Positions 43,205-55,900 of a DNA stretch of 64,000 nucleotides are shown one piece after another. The DNA is from Schistosoma mansoni. Its lineage: Eukaryota > Platyhelminthes > Trematoda > Strigeidida > Schistosomatidae. The stretch covers positions 16,517,753 to 16,581,752 of the forward strand of contig NC_031500.1 in NCBI RefSeq assembly GCF_000237925.1. Reading direction: 5' to 3'. The position numbers and the translations under genes were made by a program. The notes under the pieces were generated by a model that searched no databases, had not been told where the DNA came from, and saw only the letters and a list, made by a program, of their open reading frames with translations. The first letter of the stretch is position 1, and each line of letters starts with the position of its first letter.

Positions 43205-44345
43205 GTTGATGTTTGTGAGAACACCTTGCTCTCGAGTAGCAGTTAACATGAAGTCTAGGTCTATGATTTCCTGCCGACTAACGTCAACCAGCTGACATAT
43301 ATACATACATATATACATAATCTGTTGTGACTCAAGTCATAAACATAAGAAATGATAAAACTAGAGTGGTTTACTGCTTCTCTCATTGTCTGTTTCCTTT
43401 TCATTCTTTCATGATTTAGACTGCTTTTGACATAAAAAACTATTATTCCACTTTGATTGTCCCATGAGGCTCAGATTAATGTTTAGATCATTCTGTTTTA
43501 ATGATATTTTATAGAAAATTATTCCTATGAAATACCTTTCACACACTTAGTGCCAAGATCATATGGAATTATTTGCTTAAATCTGAAGAAAAGGACGGAT
43601 AAACTATCTTCGTATATAATCAGCCAGAATATATGTATAAGTGTTACCTGTCGGTCAGTTAGTCAGTAATATGCAATACATAACCTGGCGTATATGGGCA
43701 TTGATTCAAGTTCCCACACCACATTAACACATAGAGATAGGATTATCAAAGCAATCACAGAGTAGTTATAAAAGCAATATCAGTAGTAGTTGAACGATTC
43801 GGTGTAGAAAAAATATGAAGAGTATATCTCAAAAAGAACTGTTAGCAAAACCATTCAGATACACAAAAATTTAAAAATATTCTAGTGAACCTCGTAAAAC
43901 CCTCAAAACAATTAAGCTACTTACTGCTACGTTCCATTATATTTATGCATATGCACATAAACTACTTTCAAGTAGTATAAGTGTCTGTAATAAAACAATC
44001 AGCCCCTGTTGATTTACGCACAAATTAATAGGAAATGGGTCAGCTGTAGGTCGCACATCTAGTATAACAGTTTTAGACCATTTTGCTTTTCGAATTCAAC
44101 GGTTAACATATAATAACTCAAGTCACTTCCCAAAATTATCTGATGAGCTTAAAGTCATAGCTGTTATTCAATTCAGCTAAATTAAGTGGACAAATTTCCA
44201 TTAACCAAGTCAACGACTACACTGATGAGAGTGAATATCAACTTAAAGATTTTAAAAAATCTAGGAAAAATTACTTTTAATCAAACTCAGTGATTGTTAA
44301 CTTCAGATGGAGATATATTTTAGGACAAGAATAATCGTCATTATT
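43205..44345. other. Gene-free stretch
   Basis: AT-rich; short ATACATAC repeats near 43300. No supported exon. Confidence 0.4.
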
Positions 44346-44354
44346 TAGACCGTA

Positions 44355-44925
44355 GTAACAGTTTATTTGTGGATTGGCAAAGCAAGAGCAGCATATCTAC
44401 AATTGAAGAACATCTGGAACTCAAAACAATTTTCAATCAACACTAAGATCGGAAGTTTCGATACAAATGTCAAGACAGTTCTACTGTACAGGGTGGAAAC
44501 CTGGAGAACTACGAAAGCCATCATCCAGAAGATACAAGTGTTTATTAACAGTTGTCTACGCAAGATACTTCGGATCCGTTCGCCAGACACTATCAGCAAC
44601 AAGCTACTGTGGGAGAGAACAAACCAGATTCCAGTGGAGGAAGAAATCTGAAAGAAGCGATGGAAGTGGATAAGACACACATTGAGGAAATCACCCAATT
44701 GCGTCACAAGGCAAGTCCTCACATGGAATCCTGAAGGTCAAAGGAGAAGAAGAAGACCAAAGAACACATTACGCTGAGAAATTGAGACAAACATGAGAAG
44801 AATGAACAAAAAATGGATAGAAGTATAAAGGAAGGCCCAGGACAGAGTGGGTTGGAGAATGCTGGTCGTTGGCCTATGCTCCATAGCGGATAACAGGTGT
44901 AAGTAAGTAAGTAACAGTTTATTTG
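44355..44925 (+). mobile_element. RTE-clade LINE 3' end, longest tail
   Basis: [78 protein letters not shown], a stop, then in another frame [17 protein letters not shown] and the GGLCSIG-type end with tail GTAAGTAAGTAAG. Thumb domain to 3' end. Confidence 0.85.
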
Positions 44926-45117
44926 TACAACTTGACAAAACAATATAATCATTAAGATATTCTATAAATTATCATTAAAAATAAAACATAGAAGTAATCT
45001 ATTTACGTGTTTTTTTTCATTTTCATTTTATTATCCTAAAAATATACATTCCATTAGGAGTATATACCATATAAAATGTGTCAAATTAAGAGTAATTGAA
45101 GGCAAACTTAAAATAGG

Positions 45118-45627
45118 TGTTATAACTTGTGACCAAGTGGATGCCCTGTTAACGTATGATGTGATAAAACCGTCAATCACAGAGCAGCGAATTATCGATT
45201 GGAACAGTGACACACGGAAAACCATACGAGCAGTCTGGAGTACGTATCGGTCCTGCTTCTGTCCAGCCCAGCCAGTTAAGTCCAGAACAGCCTCTGCGGT
45301 ATGAATTATTATATTTCAAACATACTGAGTTTATATATCAAACAGACTAACCACATCGTACCAATAAAATAGAAAATATCATGTGTGCAAGATACAGCCA
45401 AATGTCGCTGTGAATAAGGGGAACAGTAATCAATAGATTGGGTGTAATTCAGGAATGGTAAATCGTATAAAAATAGTTTATAGCTCAAAATAAAGCTCAT
45501 GATAAGGGGAATATGAATATGAACAGTTTAGTTATTTAGCAATTATACGATAAAAAATATATTCATAATATTGGTCTATTAATGGATCCCAAAGTTACCC
45601 ATTCACTATCTTTATCGGACCATAACA
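45118..45627 (-). mobile_element. LTR-4 copy 2 (solo LTR)
   Basis: 510 bp, TGTTATA...TATAACA type ends; perfect 5-bp TSD ATAGG (45113-45117 and 45628-45632). Minus strand has a TATATAAACTCAGTATG promoter-like box. Solo LTR fossil; looks whole as an LTR. Confidence 0.85.
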
Positions 45628-45989
45628 ATAGGCAAGGAATAAATATAGTGTAAATAGAAAAAAAAAAAGAAAACATTTTTCCCATCATCAGTTAGTAAAC
45701 TACGACGATTTTTTGCTGATAGATTATTCGTTCCAATACATTGAAATCATTATATTCTTGTGACCCTTTAATCCCAGTAAAGATTCTATTTAACAGATTA
45801 TTTCTTCTTTAAATTAATTGTTTCATAATTTACCTTATAATTAGAAAAATAGAAAGATGAGACAGTAAGCAAACAATTTGACATATGAAGGAAGAAATTA
45901 CATTTGTCAAGGTCTTAGTGATAAAAAATTGAAAAGAAAATCAACATTTCAATTGGCAGTGTATCAAGCTTTTCCATTGAAAAAGGACC

Positions 45990-46358
45990 TTTTAGTTTTT
46001 TCATAGTTGAAATCATGAGTCAATTGAAGCTAGACCACCAGGGAAAACCTGGAAGCACTGGACGGCCGTTTCGTCCTATTATGGGACTCCTCAGCAGTGC
46101 GCATTCAAAGCCCCGTACTCTCGAGATTCGAACCAAGGACCTACCAATCTCGCGCCAGAGCACTTAACCGATAGACCACTGAGCCGGTTGGCATCCAACG
46201 GTGTTATTGTCTAACTCCAACCAATCCACGAAATTTGATCAACTGTGGTTGAACTCCACTGATAACTGCTTCCCATTAGAACTCCAGGACATGTATCTTG
46301 AAGTCAGTCTTGAAGTCAATTATGAAAATACTGAAATCTCCACAAAACCCTATCTGAA
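45990..46358 (-). repeat. SINE-B, near full length
   Basis: Reverse copy with GAAATCATGAGTCAATTGAAG, an intact ribozyme, the tRNA head and the upstream body (CACTGATAACTGCTTCCC), ending at a short inverted 3' end (TGAAAATACTGAAATCTCC). Confidence 0.85.
46055..46100 (-). ncRNA. SINE-B hammerhead ribozyme, consensus
   Basis: Minus strand GCACTG, CTGAGGAG, stem II GTCCCATAATAGGAC, GAAA, CGGCCG, GTC, CAGTGC. Matches the family consensus at every position. Confidence 0.85.
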
Positions 46359-46677
46359 CTTTTAGTAGAAAGTTGAGTCACATATTGATAGGTAAATGAT
46401 AATTAGAAATAAAACAACGATTGATGACTCAATATATAACTTATAGTTGAGTCTATATGAAAATATCTTAAAACAACTGTTTGATAAATACCTTTCAAAA
46501 TTATACTAATTTCCCAATGAATACTTAACCAGGATTCATATTTTCGTTTTTCGTTACTGCTCTTTTTAACAAATAAGTGTATTGTTATTATTTAAGTTCC
46601 TTAGTCAGAATAATTCAAGTAAAAATTCAAGCTTGAAAATAATAAGTCTAAAAGAAACTTGGCAATAATATTTTATT

Positions 46678-46883
46678 CTATCGGTTAAGGGCTTCGGCTC
46701 GAGACTGGTAGGTCCTGGGTTCGAATCTCGCGAGAGCGGTTTCGTGGATGTGCACTGCTGAGGAGTCCCATAATAGGACGAGTTGGCCGTCCAGTGCTTC
46801 CAGGTTTTCCATGGTGGTCTAGCTTCAATTGACTCACGCTTTCAACTATGATAAATACTAAATCTCCACAAAACCCCTTCTGA
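46678..46883 (+). repeat. SINE-B, 5' truncated
   Basis: Forward from CTATCGGTTAAGGGC to ACAAAACCCCTTCTGAT. The ribozyme GAAAC region reads GAGTTG, so the catalytic core is damaged. Confidence 0.85.
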
Positions 46884-47280
46884 TAATTAATAATATTTTA
46901 GTAAATGAAAACAAAATCGACATCATACAATTTTATCTTAAATGTTACAGGGTCAATCAATGTCTTCAGTCCGTTGGGTGACTATTAATAGAATGTCATT
47001 TGAAAAGACTATACGTATTTATTTTTTCTTCGGTGTAAACTTTTTCCGCCATAGAACAAGGATTTGGCCTCAAAAAGATTATAAACCTATTTCACTCTCC
47101 ATATGATACAAAATGTATACCTTTTACATTTCGTGATCACTCTTTCAATGAAAATCTTGGACAAACAGCATCGCAAATGTTCGATACAGCCTTTCTTCAA
47201 CATAAAAACTCAACGAATTAACTATAGCTTTCAATAATAGATTCTAAGCCTTACAGGATCTACTGAAATAATAAGAAACT
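46884..47280. other. No recognised gene
   Basis: AT-rich spacer before the RTE fragment. Confidence 0.45.
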
Positions 47281-47284
47281 TCTA

Positions 47285-48205
47285 TGAAGGACAGGTGGAA
47301 ATGGAACAAAGAAGCATTAACTTCAACGTGTTGGGACATGCTGGACCGCGTCAAGCATCATCACGTACGATAGATCTCCATTGAGACCATGGACAGGATT
47401 CAAGAAAGGAAGAACAAGAAAACAGCAATTAAAAACAGTCGAACCAGAATAAAGAAAGTCAAAGCACAAACTGAATACATAGAAGCAAAGAAGCAAGCGA
47501 AGAAGTGCATTAGAGCTGACAAGCAGAAATACGTGGAAGACCTAGCAACGACAGCAGAAAAAGCTACAACAGAAGGAAATATGAAACAACTATATGATAC
47601 AACCAAGAAACTAGCAGGGATATATAGTAAACCGGAGGGACCAATCAAGGACAAAGAAGGAAAGACAGCCACAGACATTCAAGAACAGCGGAAAAGATGG
47701 GCAGAATACTTCGAGGAACTGCTATATAGACCAGCCCCATTGAATTCACTGGACATCGAAGCAGCACCTACAGACCTTCCAATAGATGTCACTCCACAAA
47801 TGATCGAAGAAATCAGCATGGTCATCAGACAAATCAAGAATAGTAAAGCAGCAACACCTAATAATATACCAGCTGAAGTACTGAAGTCAGACACAGAAGT
47901 AACTGCAAACATGCTTCACCTTCTATTTAGGAAGATATGTGAGAAGGAACAAGTGCCGATGGACTGGAAAAAAGGAAACCTCATGAAGATAGCAAAGGAA
48001 GGAGATCTGAACAAATGTGAGGACTACAAAAGCATCACCTTTCTGTCAGTACCATGAAAAGTTTTCAACAGTGTTGCTGAACCAGATGAAAAACTCAGTA
48101 GAAGCTCAACTTCAAGATCAACAGGCACAGACCAAATCGTAACACTACAGATCATCGTTACACCATCAGTTAAGTGGAACTCTTCACTATGCATCAGCTC
48201 AGGAT
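47285..48205 (+). mobile_element. RTE-clade LINE, linker and RT N-terminal region
   Basis: The longest coding relic here (open 47389-48057, 222 codons). It reads ERKNKKTAIKNSRTR, QLYDTTKKLAGIYSKPEGPI, RKRWAEYFEELLYRPAPLN, IRQIKNSKAATPNNIPAEVL, QVPMDWKKGNLMKIAKEGDL. This is the segment between endonuclease and reverse transcriptase plus RT motifs 0-2 of RTE elements. The usual KAAGPDNIPAE and YRGITLLS motifs are degraded. It stops at 48057; related sequence continues in another frame until the insertion at 48206. Confidence 0.9.
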
Positions 48206-48607
48206 GATTTTGATGGAGTTTTGTTCTCTGAGCTAGATGGTTTGGTTGTGGAGCTTTCTTCGTCCTTCTGAAGAACATCAGGTCAGTCAACAATAAACAA
48301 GCACATTGAAATCAATTCAATTTATCAATTAATCAGGAAAATTATGCAGAAACATAGGAACAAAAATCAAACCAATGGGAGAAACAACCAAAACAAAGAA
48401 ATAAACAATGACAGATTTAAGGTCAGCAAGAACCAATCAACATCGAGGTGCACAGGACAAACTGTGAACCACATGTGGAGAAATTCAAACACTTCACTTC
48501 TATCCGAAGTTTATGCTGATAATATCGTTCAGAAGGACAATGAAAGCTCCATGACCAAACCATCCAGCTCAGATAACAAAACTCCACCAAAAACTATCAA
48601 AGTTCAC
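48206..48607. mobile_element. TTTTGATG inverted-repeat element, long form, inside RTE
   Basis: Arms of about 75-90 bp (TTTTGATGGAGTTTTGTTC at the left; GAACAAAACTCC-like inverted at the right, 48500-48607) flank about 210 bp. Each arm contains a hammerhead-like core. An open stretch across the element carries no known domain. Architecture fits a Penelope-type or other terminal-inverted retro-unit; family unresolved. Confidence 0.7.
48509..48556 (+). ncRNA. Hammerhead-like ribozyme, right arm
   Basis: TTATG (stem I), CTGATAA (one change from CTGATGA), stem II with AGAA loop, GAAA (48542-48545), GCTC, CATGA pairing with TTATG over five positions. Confidence 0.5.
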
Positions 48608-48639
48608 TGAGATCACGAACCAAACTAAGTCAGAAAACT

Positions 48640-48880
48640 ATGGAAAATCTGAAAGCACTAAACAACTGTGTTGTTCCCTTTACTGATAATCATCATGTGC
48701 TCAAGAGTGATGAGTTTCTAATTTCTAATTAGAAGCCTTGACCATTAGAATTCAATGATATCGGGTATGAGACAGACATCCACCACAAACAATAAAAAAC
48801 GGTCGCGCAATAACGTGAATTGATTGAAGTTAGACATTCACACCGTAGCTCAGAGAATAAAACTCCATCAAAATAAATAT
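48640..48880. repeat. SINE-B variant relic and TTTTGATG end fragment
   Basis: 48640-48840 contains decayed SINE-B variant words (AAATCTGAAAGCACTAAAC, ATTGAAGTTAGACATTCACACC). 48843-48872 is a terminal piece of the TTTTGATG element (GCTCAGAGAATAAAACTCC). Confidence 0.5.
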
Positions 48881-48970
48881 TAGTTCTCATTTTCAAGTGA
48901 GATACATTTGTTAATAAATTGTGAAAGATTATTTAATCAATTGATTTCATAATATTCATAAGTGTAAAAG

Positions 48971-49173
48971 CTAACACCATTGAATGCCGGCCAGCTCAGT
49001 GATCTATCGGTCCTGGGTTTGAATCTCGCGAGCCAAGATCGTGGATGTGCACTGCTGAACAGTCCCACAATAAAACGAGACGGTCGTCCAGTGCTTCCAG
49101 GTGGTCTAGCTTCAATTGAATCATGATCTCAACTATATCAAAATAACTAAAATCTATACAAAACCCCCTTCCG
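48971..49173 (+). repeat. SINE-B
   Basis: Forward from AACACCATTGAATGCCGG to AAAACCCCCTTCCGG; small deletion in the tRNA head; ribozyme 49052-49095 with a decayed core (CTGAACAG, GAGA). Confidence 0.85.
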
Positions 49174-49187
49174 GTAAAAACTAATTA

Positions 49188-49932
49188 TTAACTTACAATA
49201 AGATTTGGTAATTGAATACAATTTAAATTTATATTTTGTTCATTTTCTTGTATCCAATTATTATTTATATGTAGTTTTGATGTTGTCAACATGGATTGTA
49301 CTATATCAGTTGAAATCAACTTCATATTTATTGAAGGACTTGAATTAGGTCGTCTTTTATTTAATGTTTCAATGGATTTATCATAATGATAATTATCCTT
49401 ATTGATCATTGTATCTAAGTCATTTATTGTTTCATTACATGGTTGATAATTTAAATGAAGATTAGTATAAGTATCTTTTAAAGATTCAATATTATTTTTA
49501 TTATGATTATTAAATTGACCTCTTTTTAAATGATGAATTTGTTTTAATAAATAATATTTAAATTGATTAATATCATTAGATGATTGATATAAATATTGTT
49601 TGGTTAATAATTTTGAATAATCAATAATATTAGTACTTTTATTATTATTATTATTGATACTACTATTAGTAGTACTAGTAGTAGTAGTATTATTATTACT
49701 ACTGATATTACTATTATTAGTAGCACTAGTAGTAGTAGTCATAGTGTTGTCATTTGTCATCTTTATTTGTGTTCTTTGATGTTTGATAGGTGAAATATTT
49801 TGTTTAATTGAATGATTTAATAAATTATTATTATGATTATTACATAATACTTGTAGATTGTTCAATTGTTCATGTTCTTTTTGTTTTAATGCTTTTGTAA
49901 CTGCAAATGCTGATTTAGGACGTTTTATAACA
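49188..49932 (-). CDS. WD40 gene terminal (or near-terminal) exon, Asn/Thr-rich
   Basis: Acceptor TTTATACTAAG| in phase 2, giving [20 protein letters not shown] onwards for about 247 codons to TAA at 49188-49190. A central run of Thr/Ser/Asn is encoded by triplet repeats (positions 49640-49740). The rest has amphipathic, polar stretches such as [20 protein letters not shown]. The stop overlaps a strong donor: the sequence ends ATT|GTAAGTTAA, so the exon could instead be spliced at 49197. I see no AATAAA within 100 bp downstream. The acceptor is only about 45 bp from a SINE-B. Confidence 0.75.
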
Positions 49933-52900
49933 CTTAGTATAAATGAAGAAGAAAAAAAGAGCAAAATTTATATATCAGAAGGGGTTTTGTGAAGATTTCA
50001 GTATTTTCATGGTTGAAATCATAAGTCAATTGAAGCTAGACTACCATGGAATACCTGGAAGCACTGGACGGCCGTTTCGTCCTATTATGGGACTCCTCAG
50101 CAGTGCGCATTTATATATGATAAAATATAGTTATATAAATATTATTAGATTAAATTAACAAAATTATACTAATGGATTACGTCCTGGGTAAAGGAATCTC
50201 CAGGACAGAACTCTATGGAGAATCCTATTGAGTGACCTATACTCCTCCATAAAGGTAGTAACAGGCTGAAGTGAACTGCGAAACAAGAAGCCTGAACAAA
50301 CTACGGAAGCTATTTTTGGGGACGTTATTTCATTTAATTCAAAAGCTTGTAAAACTGTAACTTTTGCTTTTGCCCCTAGTCTATTCTACAGATCATGAGC
50401 TTTCGTTTGATGTATGATTCACTGACATAGCATTTTCTGTTCCAAAGCTATTGTAATTTAGACGTAACCTTTTGTACTCTATTTTCTACTCTAATCCCCC
50501 GTTTTGGACATAATTGTATTTTCCTAATTATTGTATGTTGTGGTCAGGTTATTCATCTATTTATTCATGTATCTTTTGACACTAATCTGAGTTCGGAATT
50601 CGGGTACCAGATCGGATTTGGAATAAAGCGAGTAGTGTTCCAGTTGTCTTGTCTTCTCCCTCTCTCGCGTGCTTGTCAGCCAATCAGGGATAGAATAATT
50701 TTCGTTTCTTTACCCCCGCTTGGAATTCACGCATACTAGCCTCAAGGTTAAGCTAGTCAGCCTATCGCGTCAAGGTCTTAATCTACATTAGACAAGTTAC
50801 ACTCGGCACGAAAGTGGATAGACAGATTCAAGGACGTAACACAGGCTTAAGTAAATAATCATCCAAAAAGTAATATATAGTTTTGTTATTCTTGTTCAAC
50901 ACAAAGTTGTCAAATAGATTTCGGGTCAAATGAAAAATGTACTAATTTAATTTATATATGATGAATAATACAATTCAATTATCAAATCTGAATATGCTTA
51001 GCAAGTTTCATGTTATGCATTTTGTTTATAAACTAATAATATAATCCGAATACCCGAGAAAAAAAGTTTAAACCAAGAACTGATCTAACATTTTAATGTG
51101 CATACACGTAAATTAAAACGACTTTTTTTTATAGATCTACTTAAGATACTTAATACGAAAGTTGGATTATTCCTACCAGACATTCCTTTCATTTACATCT
51201 AACATTGATACCATTCCTTTTGAGATTGGCCCTCTTAATATATATCAAACTACTATCATTTCAAAATCCATGAAAATAGCAAATATAACATTGTAAGCAA
51301 AGATAGATAGTGGCTAGTAGTGGAATCCAGAACGCGTGTTTCGTCCTATTTGGGATGGGAAGATTCAAACAAACAATACTAAATGAATTTAAACTTCACC
51401 CCATCGCACAAGCAGGTGGCTATCAGGACTCAGTGGCCGAGTGGATAGTGTGATGGCGTTTGAAGCGAAATGCACTGGGTTCGAGTCCCACAGTGAACAT
51501 CAACTCTCAGATGCAGGCACATCCAGTTGACGAGTCACAGATAGGACGAAACGCGTGTCAAACTGGATTCCGTTGCTAGCCACTATCCATCTTTGCTTAC
51601 CAGGCTTGTGAATTAAGGCTATATTGAGGCAATACGCACAGTATGCACATATGCCAATTAGAGACTGACCAGTTGCAGTCCTAAACATCAATGAGAAGAT
51701 TCAAACAAACAATACTAAATGAAGCAAATATAACAGTTTAACCTCACGTGGTATTGTTTACTTGAATCTTTGCATTGATGTTCAGAACTGCAATTGGTCA
51801 GTCTCATGTTGGCACATATGAATCCTGTGCAGATTGCCTCAATATTGCCTTAAATCACAAACATTACAAACAAAGATGGATGATGACTAACAGTGGAATC
51901 CGAGACACGCGTCTCATCATACAGGGTCCGAATCCCAGAGTGGACATCAACTTCGAAATGCAGATACGTCCGATCGGCGAATTCCAAAATGAATGAAATG
52001 CGTTTCCTGTATTTCACTGCTAGCCACCATCTATCTCTGTTTATAATATTTTAATATTGTTAATAGCTAGTAAGAAACTTCCTTTGATATTCATCATTAA
52101 AATCAATATCTTTTATGTTAGAAATATTACCTAAAATCTACTGCCCGATATATTTCTTAAAATACACAATTTATTTATTATTTATTTATTTAAACACATA
52201 AATATTGATACAAGGAAGCACCAGATAAATATGCGCCTCACAAATCTCATTTGATTCGTGTAAGGGCTGTGATACTGCCCAGGTGCCCAGATTGAAGCAG
52301 ATGGTTTTCTTAGGGGACCACACCCCGAGCCTTTGACCTGAAGGTCTAGTCCACAAGGCAGTGAAGCATCGTAAGGAGATTCAGTCCCATGGTAGCCGGT
52401 GACCAGCGATTGGTTCATACACCATTTCTTCCCTCAGGATACTGGAGCTAGGCCATGTGCACCATTGGTTTGGAATCAGGGTTTTCCAACTCCTCTAGGT
52501 GGACGCGCCGTGTCCACCAACCCGGTTAAAGCGCCAGACATTCTCTTTTCGTCCTCTCAATTTCGTAAACAACAGTAAAACCACGAGAAGGCAGTGAATA
52601 GGACTTCCCTGACAGAGGCTATATATTCGCGTGGCCATGTGAGAGCATTTGGAGAGGGAGAGCTGACTCTCCCCACTCTCGGCCATACCAGGGCATTTGG
52701 GGGCAAAAATTAATTCACTAGAAATCTTGTAAACAATGTAGAGTTTAAGTTTAACATACCAATCAAGAAATTACTCATCTTAACTGTTAACAATATTTTT
52801 ATACTAAAAGTCAATCAAAAAGAAATCAAATCAAACCTGTGCTTCACAGCACATGTTCCCGGTATCGGTGGTGATATTAAAAATTCAAATTCAAAAGATT

Positions 52901-55900
52901 TCTTTTTATTATTTCGTAATGAGTGATTGGATCGATTAGAATTTGATTGAATCGATGATGCTGATGATATTCTACTTATTCCACTTGATTTTGAATGTTC
53001 ACTTAAAGATCGACAAGCTGAAATGTTTGTACAGAAACATATACAAAGGAACAAATGAAAACTCGAACTGGTAAAATGATTTATTCATAACGTTAATATA
53101 CATAATCAAAGATTGTGTAGCTTAGTCATAACTTGATTTATCAGTGATCCTTTTATTAACAGCCCGAATGCATTTCAGTAAATAAAATCTAAAAGACATG
53201 TTCCCACGTATCACGGGCATCATACGGTATCCAAAAAAACTGGACATTTATTTTGGATTACTACTCACTATTTAAATAATATGATAGGATTCCATTCTAA
53301 TTTAGTTCATTGTTATACTAAATGTCAGTTGCTGAGGAAAGTTGCCCAAGAAATTAGTTTCTAGTGTTTAGAACAACTCCATTTGTTAATTACATGGTAG
53401 TATTTTCTCAATCACACTTTAAGAGTTTCCTACTATCAAGCAAAATATTTTTACTTCCATCTATGTAATCAGATTGATTTTAACTCTATTAGAATGAAAC
53501 AGTAAAATAATAATGTTCCTTTTTAAAAAAAAAACCTGAACTTAAGTTTTACAATTAATGGCATTCTTCAACAAACCATATCTGCAATGCTGAAGTGAAT
53601 GATAACACCCTTGGAATTCGAGTCACAATCATTCATCTTTACGATTAGAGATGCTGGTGACAATATATTAGGAGTTTAAATTCAACTTAGTATTGTTTGT
53701 TTGAATCTTGCCATCGATGTGTTAGGACTGCAAGTGGCTATCAGGACTCAGTGGCCGAGTGGATAACGCAATGGCGTTTGAAGCGAGAGGTACTGTGTTC
53801 GAGTCCCGCAGTGAACATCAACTCTGAGATGCATATATATCCAGCTGACGAGTCCCCAATTGGACGAAACGCGCGTCCTGGATTTCACTGCTAGCCACTA
53901 TCCATCTTTGCTTACCATATTAAGAGTTTGTTTAATAGAATTCGAACTCGTCAATAACCAAATAAGCTTATCGTTAGTTTGAGTGTAGAGTCAAGATGAA
54001 AAAAATGAATATTGACTGCTGATAACAATCATATTGGGTCGTGATAACTACTTCCGGCACTTATCATCATTAGAAGATATTTTCTCGAAGGTTGTACACA
54101 TGACCTTCACTCCAAGCACTTATATCGTCTGATGATGTAGGAATTAATAGTAAGTACATTTATTAAAGCAAAACTTTAAAGCGTACTTTCAAATTCTATA
54201 ATCTTATTACGGTTTTTCTGATTTAAGTTAAACTACCATGATTTGAATATTCAGTTTACTTGGGTTTAGTTAGAAAAGAACACAAACATATACGGTTTTG
54301 TCAATGGTCACTCATCTACATAATCTATTCAATACTAATACTAAAAATCTGTTTCATCATGAATCATCTTATAATCGAAAAGATAATTTCTGAATAGTTT
54401 ATCTTGTCACTAATATAAAGTATGAGAGGATAAATTAAGGTAACACATTTTAAACAATCTGGTTAGCGTTTTTTTGGCGAGTTGGTTTTCTACGGGATGG
54501 AGTCGCCAACCCCATGCCCAATCCTCCTCCTTTACCCGGGCTTGGGACCGGCAGTAGCCCCTGGAGGAGCTACAGGCGAGAAAGACATGAGAAGTATGAA
54601 CAAAAACTGGATGGAACTAAAAAAGAAGACCCAGGACAGAGTTGGTTGGAGAATGGTGGTCGGCGGCTTATGCTCCATTGGGAGTAACAGGCGTAAGTAA
54701 GTAATTTTAAACAAACTAACCAAAGCAGAGATGGATAGTAGCTAGTAGGGGAATCCAGAAGGCGCGTTTGAAGCGAGGGTACTGGGTTCGAGTCCCACAG
54801 TGAACATCAACTCTCAGATGCAGGCACATCCGGCTGACGAGTCACAGATAGGGCGAAACGCGTGCCAAACTGGATTCCACTGTTAGTCACTATCCATCTC
54901 TGCTTACCATGCTTGTGAATTAAGGCTATATCGAGGCAATACGCACAGTATGCACATATGCCAATTAGAGACTGACCAGTTGCAGTCTTAACACATCAAT
55001 GGGAAGATTCAAACAAACAATACTAATTGAATCTAACCAAAGTTTTAAGATAAATTTCCAGGGTTTTTAATAGCAGAAATTACTTTTACGGCAGCACATA
55101 CAACAGTAATCAAAATGAACTTACATAAACAATTGAAATAACTAGCTGAAAGGAATTTAGAAATTGGTGTCATCTAATGCTAACTTGTAGATTTAAAAGT
55201 TATGAGCTTACTACAAGATTTGAATGTCTTGAGTTTAAACCCTTATGGGTTCTTCGGTGTATACAACTGAGTGAAACAAATATCTAGTGTCCTTCAAGTT
55301 TCCAGTGTTTGTTCATATAAAGTTAGTTCATGGTATGAACTGTTTAGCGTTTTTTTACCAGGTGGTTTTCGGCGAGATAGGGTTGCTACTCCCATCCCCA
55401 GCCCTCCTTCTTTATCCAGGCTTGAGACTGACAATAACACTAGAAGGGCTACAGGCACAGTTGATTGGAGAATCCTATCAGGCGGCCTATGCTCCACGAG
55501 GAGTAAAAGGCGTGAGTAAGTAAGTAAGTCATGGTATATATTATCGTCATTGTGAACTACCTAGAAACTGAAAAATACTAAGTATTTGACTTGTCATAAT
55601 GCCTGTACTTCAACAATGAGAGTCAAGTTGTTTTTGTTATTTATCTCAGATTAGAATGAAAAAAATCACTCGTAAGCAAAACTGCATAGACTGTAAGAAA
55701 AAAAAGCTTTTGTACAAACCTGATCTATGCCTTACACCTATCATATTTGATCGTTTAAAAAATCTTGGATCTGCTGAATTCATTAAACATGATCTAATAT
55801 ATCTTGATTCAGCATAACTAGGCTTAGAATGTAATGAATTAATATTCTGTTGATTTGATTTATTCTTCATTGATTTAAGCCAAAATTCTTCTGCTTTATC

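Noticed and set aside
48344-48610. 88-codon open frame as a host gene
   Set aside because: It spans the interior and right arm of the TTTTGATG inverted-repeat element; the same words recur in non-coding arms elsewhere.
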